This document shows positions 23,901-31,982 of a stretch of 32,439 bases of DNA, piece after piece; position 1 is the stretch's first letter, and each line of letters starts with the position of its first letter. Source of the DNA: Verrucomicrobiales bacterium (GTDB lineage Bacteria > Verrucomicrobiota > Verrucomicrobiia > Limisphaerales > UBA9464); contig JAEUHD010000006.1 of the NCBI GenBank assembly GCA_016793645.1, positions 1 through 32,439 on the forward strand, read 5' to 3'. The notes beneath the pieces were generated by a model that did no database searches, had not been told where the DNA came from, and was given only the letters and a program-made list of their open reading frames with translations. The translations under genes and the position numbers were made by a program.

Positions 23901-24533
23901 GGGCCAGGGGAGTTCGCGCTCCTCGGCGGCCAGCGCGAGATGGTTCCAGAATTCCAGTTCGTCCTTGGGCGGGGCCGGCCAGAGATCGAGCTTTTCCCAG
24001 GTGTTGCCGGGGAAACGGATTCCGAGGGCCACAAAATCGTCGCCGGTGATGGCCGGCCTCTCGCGGAGGCGCGCGAAGCGTTCCTCGACCTTGCGGACAA
24101 ACTCCGACTCCGCCCGGGACAGTTCGCGACCCAGGGCTTCCGTCGCGTGGCGGGCCAGGGCTCCCGAGGCGGCCGGGGGTTCCTCGGGTTTCCGTTTGCG
24201 TTTGCCGGCGCTGAGGTTTCGCACCGACGCCGCGCTGTGTTCCGCGAGCAGGGCGTTCATCATGCCGGCGGCATGCTCGCATCCGCCGCCCGCCGCGCAG
24301 GAACACGCCTCCCACCAGGCCCCGGTTTCCCGGTCAAAGGAGAGGGTGGTTTGGAGCAGCGTGCCGTCCTGGACATCGGCGAGGTATTCGACGCCGGGTT
24401 GCCCGCAGCGCAGGTCCTGGATGATGCCTTCGGCCTGCATCTGCTCCCCGCGGCGGCGCGTCTCCGGGGGCAACTCCTTCAGGAATTGCTGGGCGGCGGC
24501 GGCTTCAAAGTCGGCGAAATCACCCGGTTCCAT
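20910..24533 (-). CDS. SNF2-family helicase with N-terminal SWIM zinc finger
   Basis: The 1207-residue product has a SWIM finger ([14 protein letters not shown], about residues 77-90), a long middle region, and a complete SNF2 ATPase. Motif I is [11 protein letters not shown] near 748-758. Motif II is [10 protein letters not shown] near 872, where the common DEAH is DEGQ. Motif III is [18 protein letters not shown]. In the C-terminal helicase half are [14 protein letters not shown] (~1064) and [20 protein letters not shown] (~1134-1153). Bacterial SNF2/SWIM proteins are DNA-dependent translocases linked to repair or transcription recycling; the exact task is unknown. An Ala/Pro/Lys-rich insertion (about 790-820) sits between motifs I and Ia. 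ATG 24533 is preferred; the frame continues upstream to a TTG at 24590. It is divergent from the histidinol-phosphatase gene across 184 bp in which no clear promoter was seen. Confidence 0.93.
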   Translation of the reverse strand: [1207 protein letters not shown]

Positions 24534-24717
24534 GCAGGGGACGAGGCTAACGGACGACCCCGCGGTTGAACAGGCCGTGGTCGAGTCCAATTTGGGGGGC
24601 TCCGTCGTTCGCCCGGTTTTCCCGGGTGTCTACCCGGACGGCGCCCGAAACTTTCCGCCCGCCTCCCCCATTTGGCTGCTAGGCAGGGACGCCGGTCGCT
24701 GATTGGCTTGGGGCCGG

Positions 24718-25497
24718 ATGAATTTGGAACCCCTGATGGCCCTGCTCCACGAACTCGCCGAAGTGAGTGGGGAGGTGATCCTTCCCTACTTTGCGCAGGC
24801 GGATCTTGGCGTGGAGTTGAAGTCGGATGATTCCCCGGTGACGTTGGCGGATCGCGGTGCGGAGAAGGTCATGCGGGACCTGATCGAGAGCCGGTTTCCG
24901 GACCATGGGATCATTGGTGAGGAGTACGGCAACGTGCGGGAGGATGCGGAGTTCGTCTGGGTGCTGGATCCGATCGACGGCACGCGGTCCTTCATCACGG
25001 CGGTTCCGCTCTTCGTCACCCTCATCGGACTCCTCCACCGCGGGAAGCCGTTGCTGGGGGCGATCCACCAACCCGTGCTGCGCCAGTTGATGATTGGCGA
25101 CGGGAAGGTGACGACACTCAATGGACGTCCCGTGCGGGTGAGAAACACCACGGACATTTCCAAGGCGACCCTGTTGACCACGGACCCGTTGTTTGCGGCC
25201 CGGTATCAGAATGGTCCCGCCTTCGCAGAGTTGGCGAATCGCACGGCCCTGTATCGCTCCTTTGGCGACGGCTACGGCTATCTGCTGGTGGCGGCGGGGT
25301 GGGCGGACATCATGGTGGATCCCATCATGAACGCGTGGGATTTGTTGCCGCTGATCCCGTGCATCGAGGGCGCCGGTGGGCGCATCACGAACTGGAAGGG
25401 GGGATCCGTGCTGGGGGTGGGTGCCGGCGGTTCGTTGTCCGCAGTGGCCTGCGTCCCGGGAGTTCAGGACGCCGTGCTCCGGATGCTGAATCCGTAG
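24718..25497 (+). CDS. hisN: Histidinol-phosphatase, inositol monophosphatase family
   Basis: The 259-residue product is an IMPase-fold phosphatase. Metal ligands are visible in GIIGEEYG (E68/E69) and DPIDGT (84-89), with the later NAWDLLPLIPCIEGAGG supplying the third aspartate. DPIDGTRSFITAVPLFVTLIGL matches the histidinol-phosphatase branch (HisN) better than inositol-1-phosphatase or CysQ. It would remove phosphate from L-histidinol phosphate in histidine synthesis, in the cytoplasm, using Mg2+. No other his genes are in the window, so the substrate rests on sequence resemblance alone. The ATG at 24718 is preferred over a TTG at 24703; ATG 24736 is also possible. The gene converges with the VanZ-like gene, with 15 bp between the stop codons. 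Confidence 0.82.
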   Translation: MNLEPLMALLHELAEVSGEVILPYFAQADLGVELKSDDSPVTLADRGAEKVMRDLIESRFPDHGIIGEEYGNVREDAEFVWVLDPIDGTRSFITAVPLFVTLIGLLHRGKPLLGAIHQPVLRQLMIGDGKVTTLNGRPVRVRNTTDISKATLLTTDPLFAARYQNGPAFAELANRTALYRSFGDGYGYLLVAAGWADIMVDPIMNAWDLLPLIPCIEGAGGRITNWKGGSVLGVGAGGSLSAVACVPGVQDAVLRMLNP

Positions 25498-25522
25498 CTC
25501 CGGGTCCGCACGTCACCCGGGG
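25498..25522. terminator. Possible shared hairpin between convergent genes
   Basis: CCGGGT (25500-25505) pairs with ACCCGG (25515-25520) across nine bases, extendable by two pairs including one wobble. It overlaps the end of the VanZ-like gene and lacks a T-run, so it is weak evidence. Confidence 0.25.
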
Positions 25523-25977
25523 GACTGCGGGGTGGAGTTTCCGACGCTCCGGCCGCCGAACCATTGACGCGCTTGAAGGGCCATCCACTGCCCGGCGGCA
25601 AGTCCCACGAGATCGGCGAGCCAATCCCCGGGATCACAGGTTCGATGGGGGAGAAACGCCTGGGCGATTTCCTCCAGTGTGAGCAGGGTCAGCAGCACGG
25701 CGGTGGTGACGGACATCCCGGCGGGAAGTCGGAAGCGCCGGCGTCCGGGGAAGGCGAGGTTGCAGAGCAGGGAGAGCATCCCGACGAGGCCGACATGACC
25801 CAGTTTGTCCCCGCCCGGAATCCTCATCAGAAAGGCCCACCAGCGGTCGCCCTCCCCCCGGTCGGCAACGACGATCACGGCGATGAAGAACAGGACGAAG
25901 GCGACGGTGGCGCCGCGGACGAGGATTCGGACGGCCGGAGGAAACGGATGGGCTGGAACAGACCCTGGAGACCGCAT
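25513..25977 (-). CDS. VanZ-like membrane protein
   Basis: The 154-residue product has four hydrophobic segments, the first ILVRGATVAFVLFFIAVIVV. Family marks are GGDKLGHVGLVGMLSLLCNL, then LLTLLTLEEIAQAFLPHRTC, then DPGDWLADLVGLAAG. The D-K-x-x-H, E-x-x-Q and D-x-x-D positions are the conserved polar residues of the VanZ family. VanZ was named from teicoplanin resistance, but most members are small inner-membrane proteins of unknown role, often encoded near envelope genes. It lies 56 bp downstream of the giant LTD/CotH gene on the same strand and may be its last co-transcribed gene. Confidence 0.85.
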   Translation of the reverse strand: MRSPGSVPAHPFPPAVRILVRGATVAFVLFFIAVIVVADRGEGDRWWAFLMRIPGGDKLGHVGLVGMLSLLCNLAFPGRRRFRLPAGMSVTTAVLLTLLTLEEIAQAFLPHRTCDPGDWLADLVGLAAGQWMALQARQWFGGRSVGNSTPQSPG

Positions 25978-26033
25978 GCCTCTCGGAGGCGGTGTCCGGT
26001 CGGACGTTCAATCTGCGCTCCGGATTCCGATAC

Positions 26034-29000
26034 TCAGGGTGTGACCACGCGATAGAACCGGGCGGGGCGCTGGGAAGCGGGGGTGGTGTCGGGGATCTCG
26101 ACCTCGCGGGGAGCATCCCCGGCAATGGTGTTTTCGAGCAGTTGCCAGTCGTTGTTTCCAACGCTGGCATTGCGAAATTGGATCCGGTAGGTGCGCCCGG
26201 GGATCGCGAGGAAATGGAGCCGCACGGATCCGTCGGTCGTCGCGTCCAGCGCCAGACCGAGGAGACTGGCGGGATTCCACGGATCGGTTCCCGCCGCAAA
26301 CTCCGCGGCGTTGCTGAACCCGTCCCCATCCGCATCCAAGGCGGCGTCCGAGGCGTTGTCGGGATCCAGCCGGTTGGCCAGTTCCCAGGCATCCGGAATG
26401 CCGTCCCCGTCGGTGTCCAAATTCGGGGGCGCGTTGGGGGCGAGCGGGGAGAGGTTGGCGAGGCGGCGGATCCGCGGGGACCCGTCGGGGATGCGTCCCT
26501 CGGAAAAGTCGGGGGACTGGACGCCGAAGTGGATGGCGTCGATGAGGGAGAGGTCCGGACGGGACAGGCGGAGGGTCTCGCCGAATTGGTCGAGCCGGAA
26601 GTTGAGATGATCGGGACCCAGCCGGGGGGACGCGTCGGCGAAAAAGCGTACAAATCCGCCGGCCGGGACAAAGCTGAGCGGGACGATGGGGAATTGGGAG
26701 ATTCCCGAGAGCGAGGGGTCGTCCGTCAGAAAGTGTCCCCCGAGGTCGACGGGCAGGGATCCGGGATTGATGAGTTCCACCCATTCGTCGTCCGACGTGT
26801 TGACGGCGAGCCATTCATTGAACAGGACGGCCCCCGTGTCGCCGAGGGGTGTTGCGAGGCTGTTGGCGGTGGCCGGGGTGGGGGCGGCCATCAAGGCCCA
26901 GCCTTCGACCGTTCTGCCCGCGGAGCGGTCCACGAGTTGGGATCCGTAGGAAAGCCGGTCGAGCAGCCGGCCGCGGGCGTCGACCAGTTCCAGAAGGGCT
27001 CCCGTATCGGGAAGATCCAGTCCGAGGTTGGGAGTGTTCCCCGGAAGCCGTCTTGAGGTGGCCCAGACGATCCGGCGTTCGGAAGGGCTGAGGAGGGATC
27101 CGGACGGGAAGGTCCAGGCATCGAACCCGTCGAGGCGCAGGACTGTGCCGGAGAAATCCACGGGGGATGCGGAGACGTTCTCGATCTCCACCCAGTCGGC
27201 GACGCTGCCACCGGGCGCCGCCACGGCCGTGAGATTGCGGGCCATGAATTCGCTGAACCGGAGGGTGGCCCCGGGGGCGGCGAGGTAGTTGCTTGTCCCC
27301 CGGGAGGCGCTGAAGGGGAGCGGCGTCCAGTCCCCGTTTCCATCGGGGATGCGCCCGAAGGAAACCCCCGGTGTCTGGGCCGGGTACACCACCTGGCTCA
27401 ACGGGACGCCCTGCGGGTCGGCGAGGGCGATCAGGCCTGCGGTGGCGGGGAGTTTGAAGCCGAGGTGTCCGTGGCCCGAATCCCCGTCGGCCTTGAGGAC
27501 CGCAAAGCCTCCGGGCGCGATGAACACCGGGGCGCGGACCTGGAACAGGGCGTTGCTCGTGGTGAGGAAACTTCCGGTGACGACGGCGGGCAGCTCCGAG
27601 GGATTGTGCAATTCGAGCCAGTCATCCGCGTCATCGGAGTTGGCGAGGAATTCGTTGAGCGCGAGGGAGGATGGCGGTGCGGTCGCGGCGGGTTCATTGG
27701 CCGCGCCGGGAGTCGGATCGCACAGGGCCCAGGTCCCGGACGGTTCCAGTCGTCCCACGGTGAATCCTGCCGCCTGCGGCCCGTAGGCGAGGGAATCCAC
27801 GACGTTGGTTCCGGCATCGAAGAGCGCCACCGTCTCGCCGTCGTCGTCGAGGGAGAATCCGGTCCCGCTGTCGCCGGTGGAGAGCAGGACCCGGAGATAG
27901 CCTCCGGCGGAAATCCGGGAGCCGGATGGAAACACGTGGCGTCGGGGATCGGAGGGACTGTCGGTCAGGCTCCATCCCGCCAGATCCGCGGTTGCGGTGC
28001 CGCGATTGTGGAGTTCGATCCAGTCGCCGTCCGGAAGGGCGGACGCGACCTCGTTGAGTTCGATGATGCTTCGGGTGGCGGGAGCGTTGTCGGCGCCCGG
28101 CGATCCGCCCTTGGAGGCGCTGATCTGCCAGGTCGCGGCGGCACTGGGATCCCCGGTGAGGTTTCGGAGTTCCAGTGAGTATCCCTTGCCGTCCGCCGCC
28201 GCGGGCCAGGTGCCGCTGTCGCCGTAGGTGACCGAGTCGACGATGCGTCCATCGCGGTCGAGGAGCGCGATGCGTTCGCCGCCGTTGGAGAGGGAACCTG
28301 CGAAGGATGCGGTCACCGGGATTCCGGGGTAGCGCGCGGCGAAATCCGACGGCTTGGTGTCGTTGGCGAGCACCCACCGGGCACCGGGGGGGAGCACGGG
28401 AAACGGGGTGGCAAAGCGCAGGTTGATGCCCTCGAAGGAGAACCCCGAAAGATCGACGGGTGTGGCGCCGGTGTTGTGGAGTTCGACGTATTCGAAGGCA
28501 TCGCCTCCCGGCGGATTGTACATCAGCTCCGAGATCCGGACCGGGATGCCGCCGGCGGTGACCTGGAACCGGGCCTCGGTCAATGCGCTCCAGTTGGTCG
28601 TATCCGTGAGCGTGCGGGCGCGCAGCAGGAGGGGGTCGCCGATGACCAGGGGCGTCTCGTACCGGCGGGCGGTCGGGGAAATCGCGTCGGTGAAGGGGAG
28701 CCGCGGGTCGGATCCATCGAGCGTGTAGTAGATGTCCCCCGAGACATTGGTCAGGGTGAGTGCGTAACCGGAGGGCACGGTGCCGCCGAACGGACTGAAC
28801 CCCGGGGCGTTGGTGGAGCGGAGGAATCCGGCGCGGTCCAGGTGGCTGAGCACATTCCGGCGGCGTCCGTTGATCCAGCCCGCGATGAGGGTGTTGCGGA
28901 ATCCGTTGATGACGGTCGTCGCGCGGCTGCGGGACTTGATCTCCTCGTATCGGCGCCGGAGGTTGTCGTCGGTCAGGGCGCCCCCGTTGAAGAAGGCGCG

Positions 29001-31901
29001 GTGAACCCGGTCGGCGAAGAGGAGGCGGAATTCCGGGCTGCGCTTCAGTCCGTTGAAGACGCGGGCGATCTCGGTGCCTCCCCAGGGCGGGCTGGTGGAG
29101 GACAACTGGCCGCTGATCGTGTTGAAGCTGGAGCTGTGCCCGTTGGGATCCCCAAAGCTCCACTCGACATCCCAGTTGTAGAACCGCCAGAGCCCCCCGG
29201 GCTTTCGCTCCCGCGCCGCCCGCCAGTTGTTGTGCGGCCAATCGTCGGCGTCCGCGTAAATCGGCATCAGCAGGTAGTCCACGAAGTTGGTGACATCCAG
29301 ACGCGCCGTGTACTTGAGGTAGTTCTCCCGGTTGGTGGCGAGGGTGGTCTGCGCGAGCTGCATCAGGGCATCCCAGGAGGCGGTGTCGCCCTCGCGTAGT
29401 TCGCTGAACGAGGCCATCAGATCCCATTGGTCGCCGCCGCCGTGATAGGTCCTGAGGAAATCGTCGTCGATGCGCTCCGCAGGATTGTAGTACCCCTTGT
29501 ACACGCCGTTGAGGAAGAGGTGCACAAAGGTCCCGTGGCTTGCCGGTATGCCCAGGTCCGAGGAGAGCTGGCGGCAGTACTCATCCTTGATGAAGGGATT
29601 TGAGGGATCGTTCATTCCCGCCCGGAGGACGAGGGTGTCGAAGGAGTCCACGGTGGTGCCGGGGAAGAGGGGATAATTCAGCCGGCCCTCGCCGTACTCG
29701 CCGCGGAAATAGAGTCGGAACGAGTACTTTCCCTCGGGCGCGCTGGTGCTGCGGTAGTTGTACAGCGACCGGATGTATCCGCCGCCCTGGAGGCGAAGTC
29801 CGGCGTTCACGTGGAAGCCGCCGTTGTCCTCGGGGCGGATGTATTCCACCGACACCGGACGCTCCCATGCCGGCCCATGTTTGTCGGTATTGCGCGGGTT
29901 GTATTCCATGATCCCGGTGCGTCCGTAGAGATTGTTGGTGGCGCTCACGAGGGACAGCGCCGGGAGCGCTCGTTGGCGGGCGTTCAGCCCGTACAGATAG
30001 GTGTGTGTGCGGACGCCCGAGGGCAGGTGATTGGCGCGGGTCGCCGCGGCGCGGATGACCCGGCTGGCGTTGATGAGGATGGGGCCGGTGTAAATGAAGC
30101 CGTTGTTGCCCACCGGCAGGGTTCCGTTGGTGGTGTACCGGATCTCGGCGCTGGGGGTCGGGCAGGCCAGGGTCAGTTGGAATGGGGTGTCGTAGTAGCC
30201 GCGTTCGACGCTGAAGTGCACCTCGTCCACCGTGTTGGTGATGGTGCTGACGCCGTTGTCCGCTCCCGGGGTCGGCGTGGCGAAATACCGCCACGTCTCC
30301 GAGGGGCCGGAACCCTGGCGTCCGTAGGAATGGTCGGCGCCCTGGTGGGGATAGTCCACCTCGCCCACCAGGGCCCGGGGCAGTTCCGGGCCATAGAGAC
30401 GGAGGGTGTCCCCGTTGGCGTTGAGCTTGAAGTCGGTGTGGAGGGGTTGCCCCGGATCGGTGCGATCCTTGGCGGAGGCCCAGATCCGGAGATAGCCGTT
30501 TGGAGGCAGGGTGACCGCGGGGAACACCCAGGCTTCGTCCGCGTCGGCGGTGTTTCCGATCGCCCAGCCGTTCAGGTTGGCGGCGGTGGTCCCGCGGTTG
30601 TGAAGCTCGATCCAGTCCTCGGGGTCCTCGTCCTCGTCCTTCTGCCCCTCCTGGTTCTCCGCGACGATCTCATTGATCACCACATCGGGCCGCGTCGCGC
30701 CCGGGGTGATGGTGTATCCCCACGGGCTCCCGCTGAATGCATGCGGGATGACCTCGGCGGACGCAATGCCGTGGTCATTGCGCCACGAAAGCAGGGAGTC
30801 GCCGGCCGGTGCGGGATCCGCAAAATGGAACCGGTAGGGGCCCGCCCCGATGCCGGTGACGGACACGGCGGGAGCGCCGTTCAGCAGCAGGTCCTGGGCA
30901 TCGACCCCGAGAACGGCATGATTGAAGGTCAACTCCACGTCGCGCAGGAATTTCAACTCCGCGCCGAACGGCGGCAGGCGCCGGGTGATGGCGGGGCCGT
31001 CGGGATCCAGGAATTCGTAGTTCCAGGACGAGCCGGGACTGGAGATGGAGAAGCGCTGCGGGGGTGTCCCGAGGTCCTGGATCCGGTGCAGCGTTCCCCA
31101 GCCGATGGCAACGGTCCCGAAGGCCGGTTGCGGGAACTCGAAGGTGTAGGTGGCGCCCGAGCCGGAGACCCGGGTGGCGGGGGATCCGTTGACCAGGAAG
31201 TGCTGGGCCTCCACGCCGGAGACGGGCTTGTTGAAGGCCACCGTGATTTCCCGAAGGGAGTTCACGATGCCCGGTGGCGGCTGGACCGAGGCGACCACCG
31301 GAGGCCCCGGGGTGAGTTCCGTCGCGGTAAGTTCCGCGGCAAAGACCAGGTCGCTGCTGGTGAGATTGACGTTGAGCACGACCACAGCGAGCACGTTCTC
31401 CCCGGCGATCAGGCGCGCTGGCGCGTCGGGGAGCGAATACGGGGTCACGCTGATGGGTTCGGGGATGTTGGCCGTGGCGGTGTCGGCGAAGCCGGGATCG
31501 CCGGCCGGGGCGTTCAGTGAGGCGACGCGGACGCCGTTCAGGTAGGCCACGAACCCGTCGTCGCACACGGCGCGGAGTTCGACATCGGTCAGATTGGCCG
31601 GATTGGATACGAAGAATTTCCGGCGCAGGAAGAGGGTGGTGTGGCTCCCGGCCATGCCTGTGAGATCCGTCCCGGAGTACCCGCCCTCCCCATATACGAA
31701 GGTGGCCGGGCCCTGTTCCCAGGCGGCGTCGTTGAATCCGCCCCGGGTCCACGCCGTGGGATCCCCCGGGGACGGAGAGGTGGTGCCGCGGAAGTACCGC
31801 CAGTCACCCTCCACGCCGATCAGGGAGATTTCCGCAGCCGGGGCGGAAAACGTCACGGCCCATAGGCACACGGCCACCAGCCATCCGAAGGGGGTTCGCA
31901 C
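26034..31901 (-). CDS. Giant secreted lamin-tail-domain / CotH protein
   Basis: The 1955-residue product has a signal peptide (RTPFGWLVAVCLWAVTFSAPAAE) after a GTG start at 31901. Domains in order: a jelly-roll-like region (~25-195, DDGFVAYLNGVRVAS); two Ig-like repeats (~200-400, NSLREITVAFNKPVSGVEAQ); a lamin tail domain (~406-540, INEIVAEN ... DWIELHNRG); an Fn3-associated/chitobiase-C-like piece (~570-596, IRYTTNGTLP); a CotH kinase-like domain (~640-1000, GYYNPAERIDDDFL near 803 and FYNWDVEWSFGD near 905); a second Fn3-associated piece (IYYTLDGSDP); and five more lamin tail domains starting near 1119, 1280, 1409, 1545 and 1687. Two Asp-rich motifs (DTDGDGIPDAWE, DADGDGFSNAAEF; ~1825-1875) and the FYRVV module end it. 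CotH domains can phosphorylate secreted proteins; whether this one is active was not tested. Likely surface-bound. Confidence 0.92.
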   Translation of the reverse strand: MRTPFGWLVAVCLWAVTFSAPAAEISLIGVEGDWRYFRGTTSPSPGDPTAWTRGGFNDAAWEQGPATFVYGEGGYSGTDLTGMAGSHTTLFLRRKFFVSNPANLTDVELRAVCDDGFVAYLNGVRVASLNAPAGDPGFADTATANIPEPISVTPYSLPDAPARLIAGENVLAVVVLNVNLTSSDLVFAAELTATELTPGPPVVASVQPPPGIVNSLREITVAFNKPVSGVEAQHFLVNGSPATRVSGSGATYTFEFPQPAFGTVAIGWGTLHRIQDLGTPPQRFSISSPGSSWNYEFLDPDGPAITRRLPPFGAELKFLRDVELTFNHAVLGVDAQDLLLNGAPAVSVTGIGAGPYRFHFADPAPAGDSLLSWRNDHGIASAEVIPHAFSGSPWGYTITPGATRPDVVINEIVAENQEGQKDEDEDPEDWIELHNRGTTAANLNGWAIGNTADADEAWVFPAVTLPPNGYLRIWASAKDRTDPGQPLHTDFKLNANGDTLRLYGPELPRALVGEVDYPHQGADHSYGRQGSGPSETWRYFATPTPGADNGVSTITNTVDEVHFSVERGYYDTPFQLTLACPTPSAEIRYTTNGTLPVGNNGFIYTGPILINASRVIRAAATRANHLPSGVRTHTYLYGLNARQRALPALSLVSATNNLYGRTGIMEYNPRNTDKHGPAWERPVSVEYIRPEDNGGFHVNAGLRLQGGGYIRSLYNYRSTSAPEGKYSFRLYFRGEYGEGRLNYPLFPGTTVDSFDTLVLRAGMNDPSNPFIKDEYCRQLSSDLGIPASHGTFVHLFLNGVYKGYYNPAERIDDDFLRTYHGGGDQWDLMASFSELREGDTASWDALMQLAQTTLATNRENYLKYTARLDVTNFVDYLLMPIYADADDWPHNNWRAARERKPGGLWRFYNWDVEWSFGDPNGHSSSFNTISGQLSSTSPPWGGTEIARVFNGLKRSPEFRLLFADRVHRAFFNGGALTDDNLRRRYEEIKSRSRATTVINGFRNTLIAGWINGRRRNVLSHLDRAGFLRSTNAPGFSPFGGTVPSGYALTLTNVSGDIYYTLDGSDPRLPFTDAISPTARRYETPLVIGDPLLLRARTLTDTTNWSALTEARFQVTAGGIPVRISELMYNPPGGDAFEYVELHNTGATPVDLSGFSFEGINLRFATPFPVLPPGARWVLANDTKPSDFAARYPGIPVTASFAGSLSNGGERIALLDRDGRIVDSVTYGDSGTWPAAADGKGYSLELRNLTGDPSAAATWQISASKGGSPGADNAPATRSIIELNEVASALPDGDWIELHNRGTATADLAGWSLTDSPSDPRRHVFPSGSRISAGGYLRVLLSTGDSGTGFSLDDDGETVALFDAGTNVVDSLAYGPQAAGFTVGRLEPSGTWALCDPTPGAANEPAATAPPSSLALNEFLANSDDADDWLELHNPSELPAVVTGSFLTTSNALFQVRAPVFIAPGGFAVLKADGDSGHGHLGFKLPATAGLIALADPQGVPLSQVVYPAQTPGVSFGRIPDGNGDWTPLPFSASRGTSNYLAAPGATLRFSEFMARNLTAVAAPGGSVADWVEIENVSASPVDFSGTVLRLDGFDAWTFPSGSLLSPSERRIVWATSRRLPGNTPNLGLDLPDTGALLELVDARGRLLDRLSYGSQLVDRSAGRTVEGWALMAAPTPATANSLATPLGDTGAVLFNEWLAVNTSDDEWVELINPGSLPVDLGGHFLTDDPSLSGISQFPIVPLSFVPAGGFVRFFADASPRLGPDHLNFRLDQFGETLRLSRPDLSLIDAIHFGVQSPDFSEGRIPDGSPRIRRLANLSPLAPNAPPNLDTDGDGIPDAWELANRLDPDNASDAALDADGDGFSNAAEFAAGTDPWNPASLLGLALDATTDGSVRLHFLAIPGRTYRIQFRNASVGNNDWQLLENTIAGDAPREVEIPDTTPASQRPARFYRVVTP

Positions 31902-31982
31902 CCCGGGAGTCTGGCGAAATGCGGGCGAACGTCAAAGTCGTCGGTGCCCCCCCCCTGGGGTGCCGTCGCCGCGGCCTGGGGA

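Noticed and set aside
31902-31982. C-run/G-run inverted repeat in the gap before the LTD/CotH gene
   Set aside because: Pairing needs G-U wobbles that hold only on the plus strand, while both flanking genes are transcribed from the minus strand.
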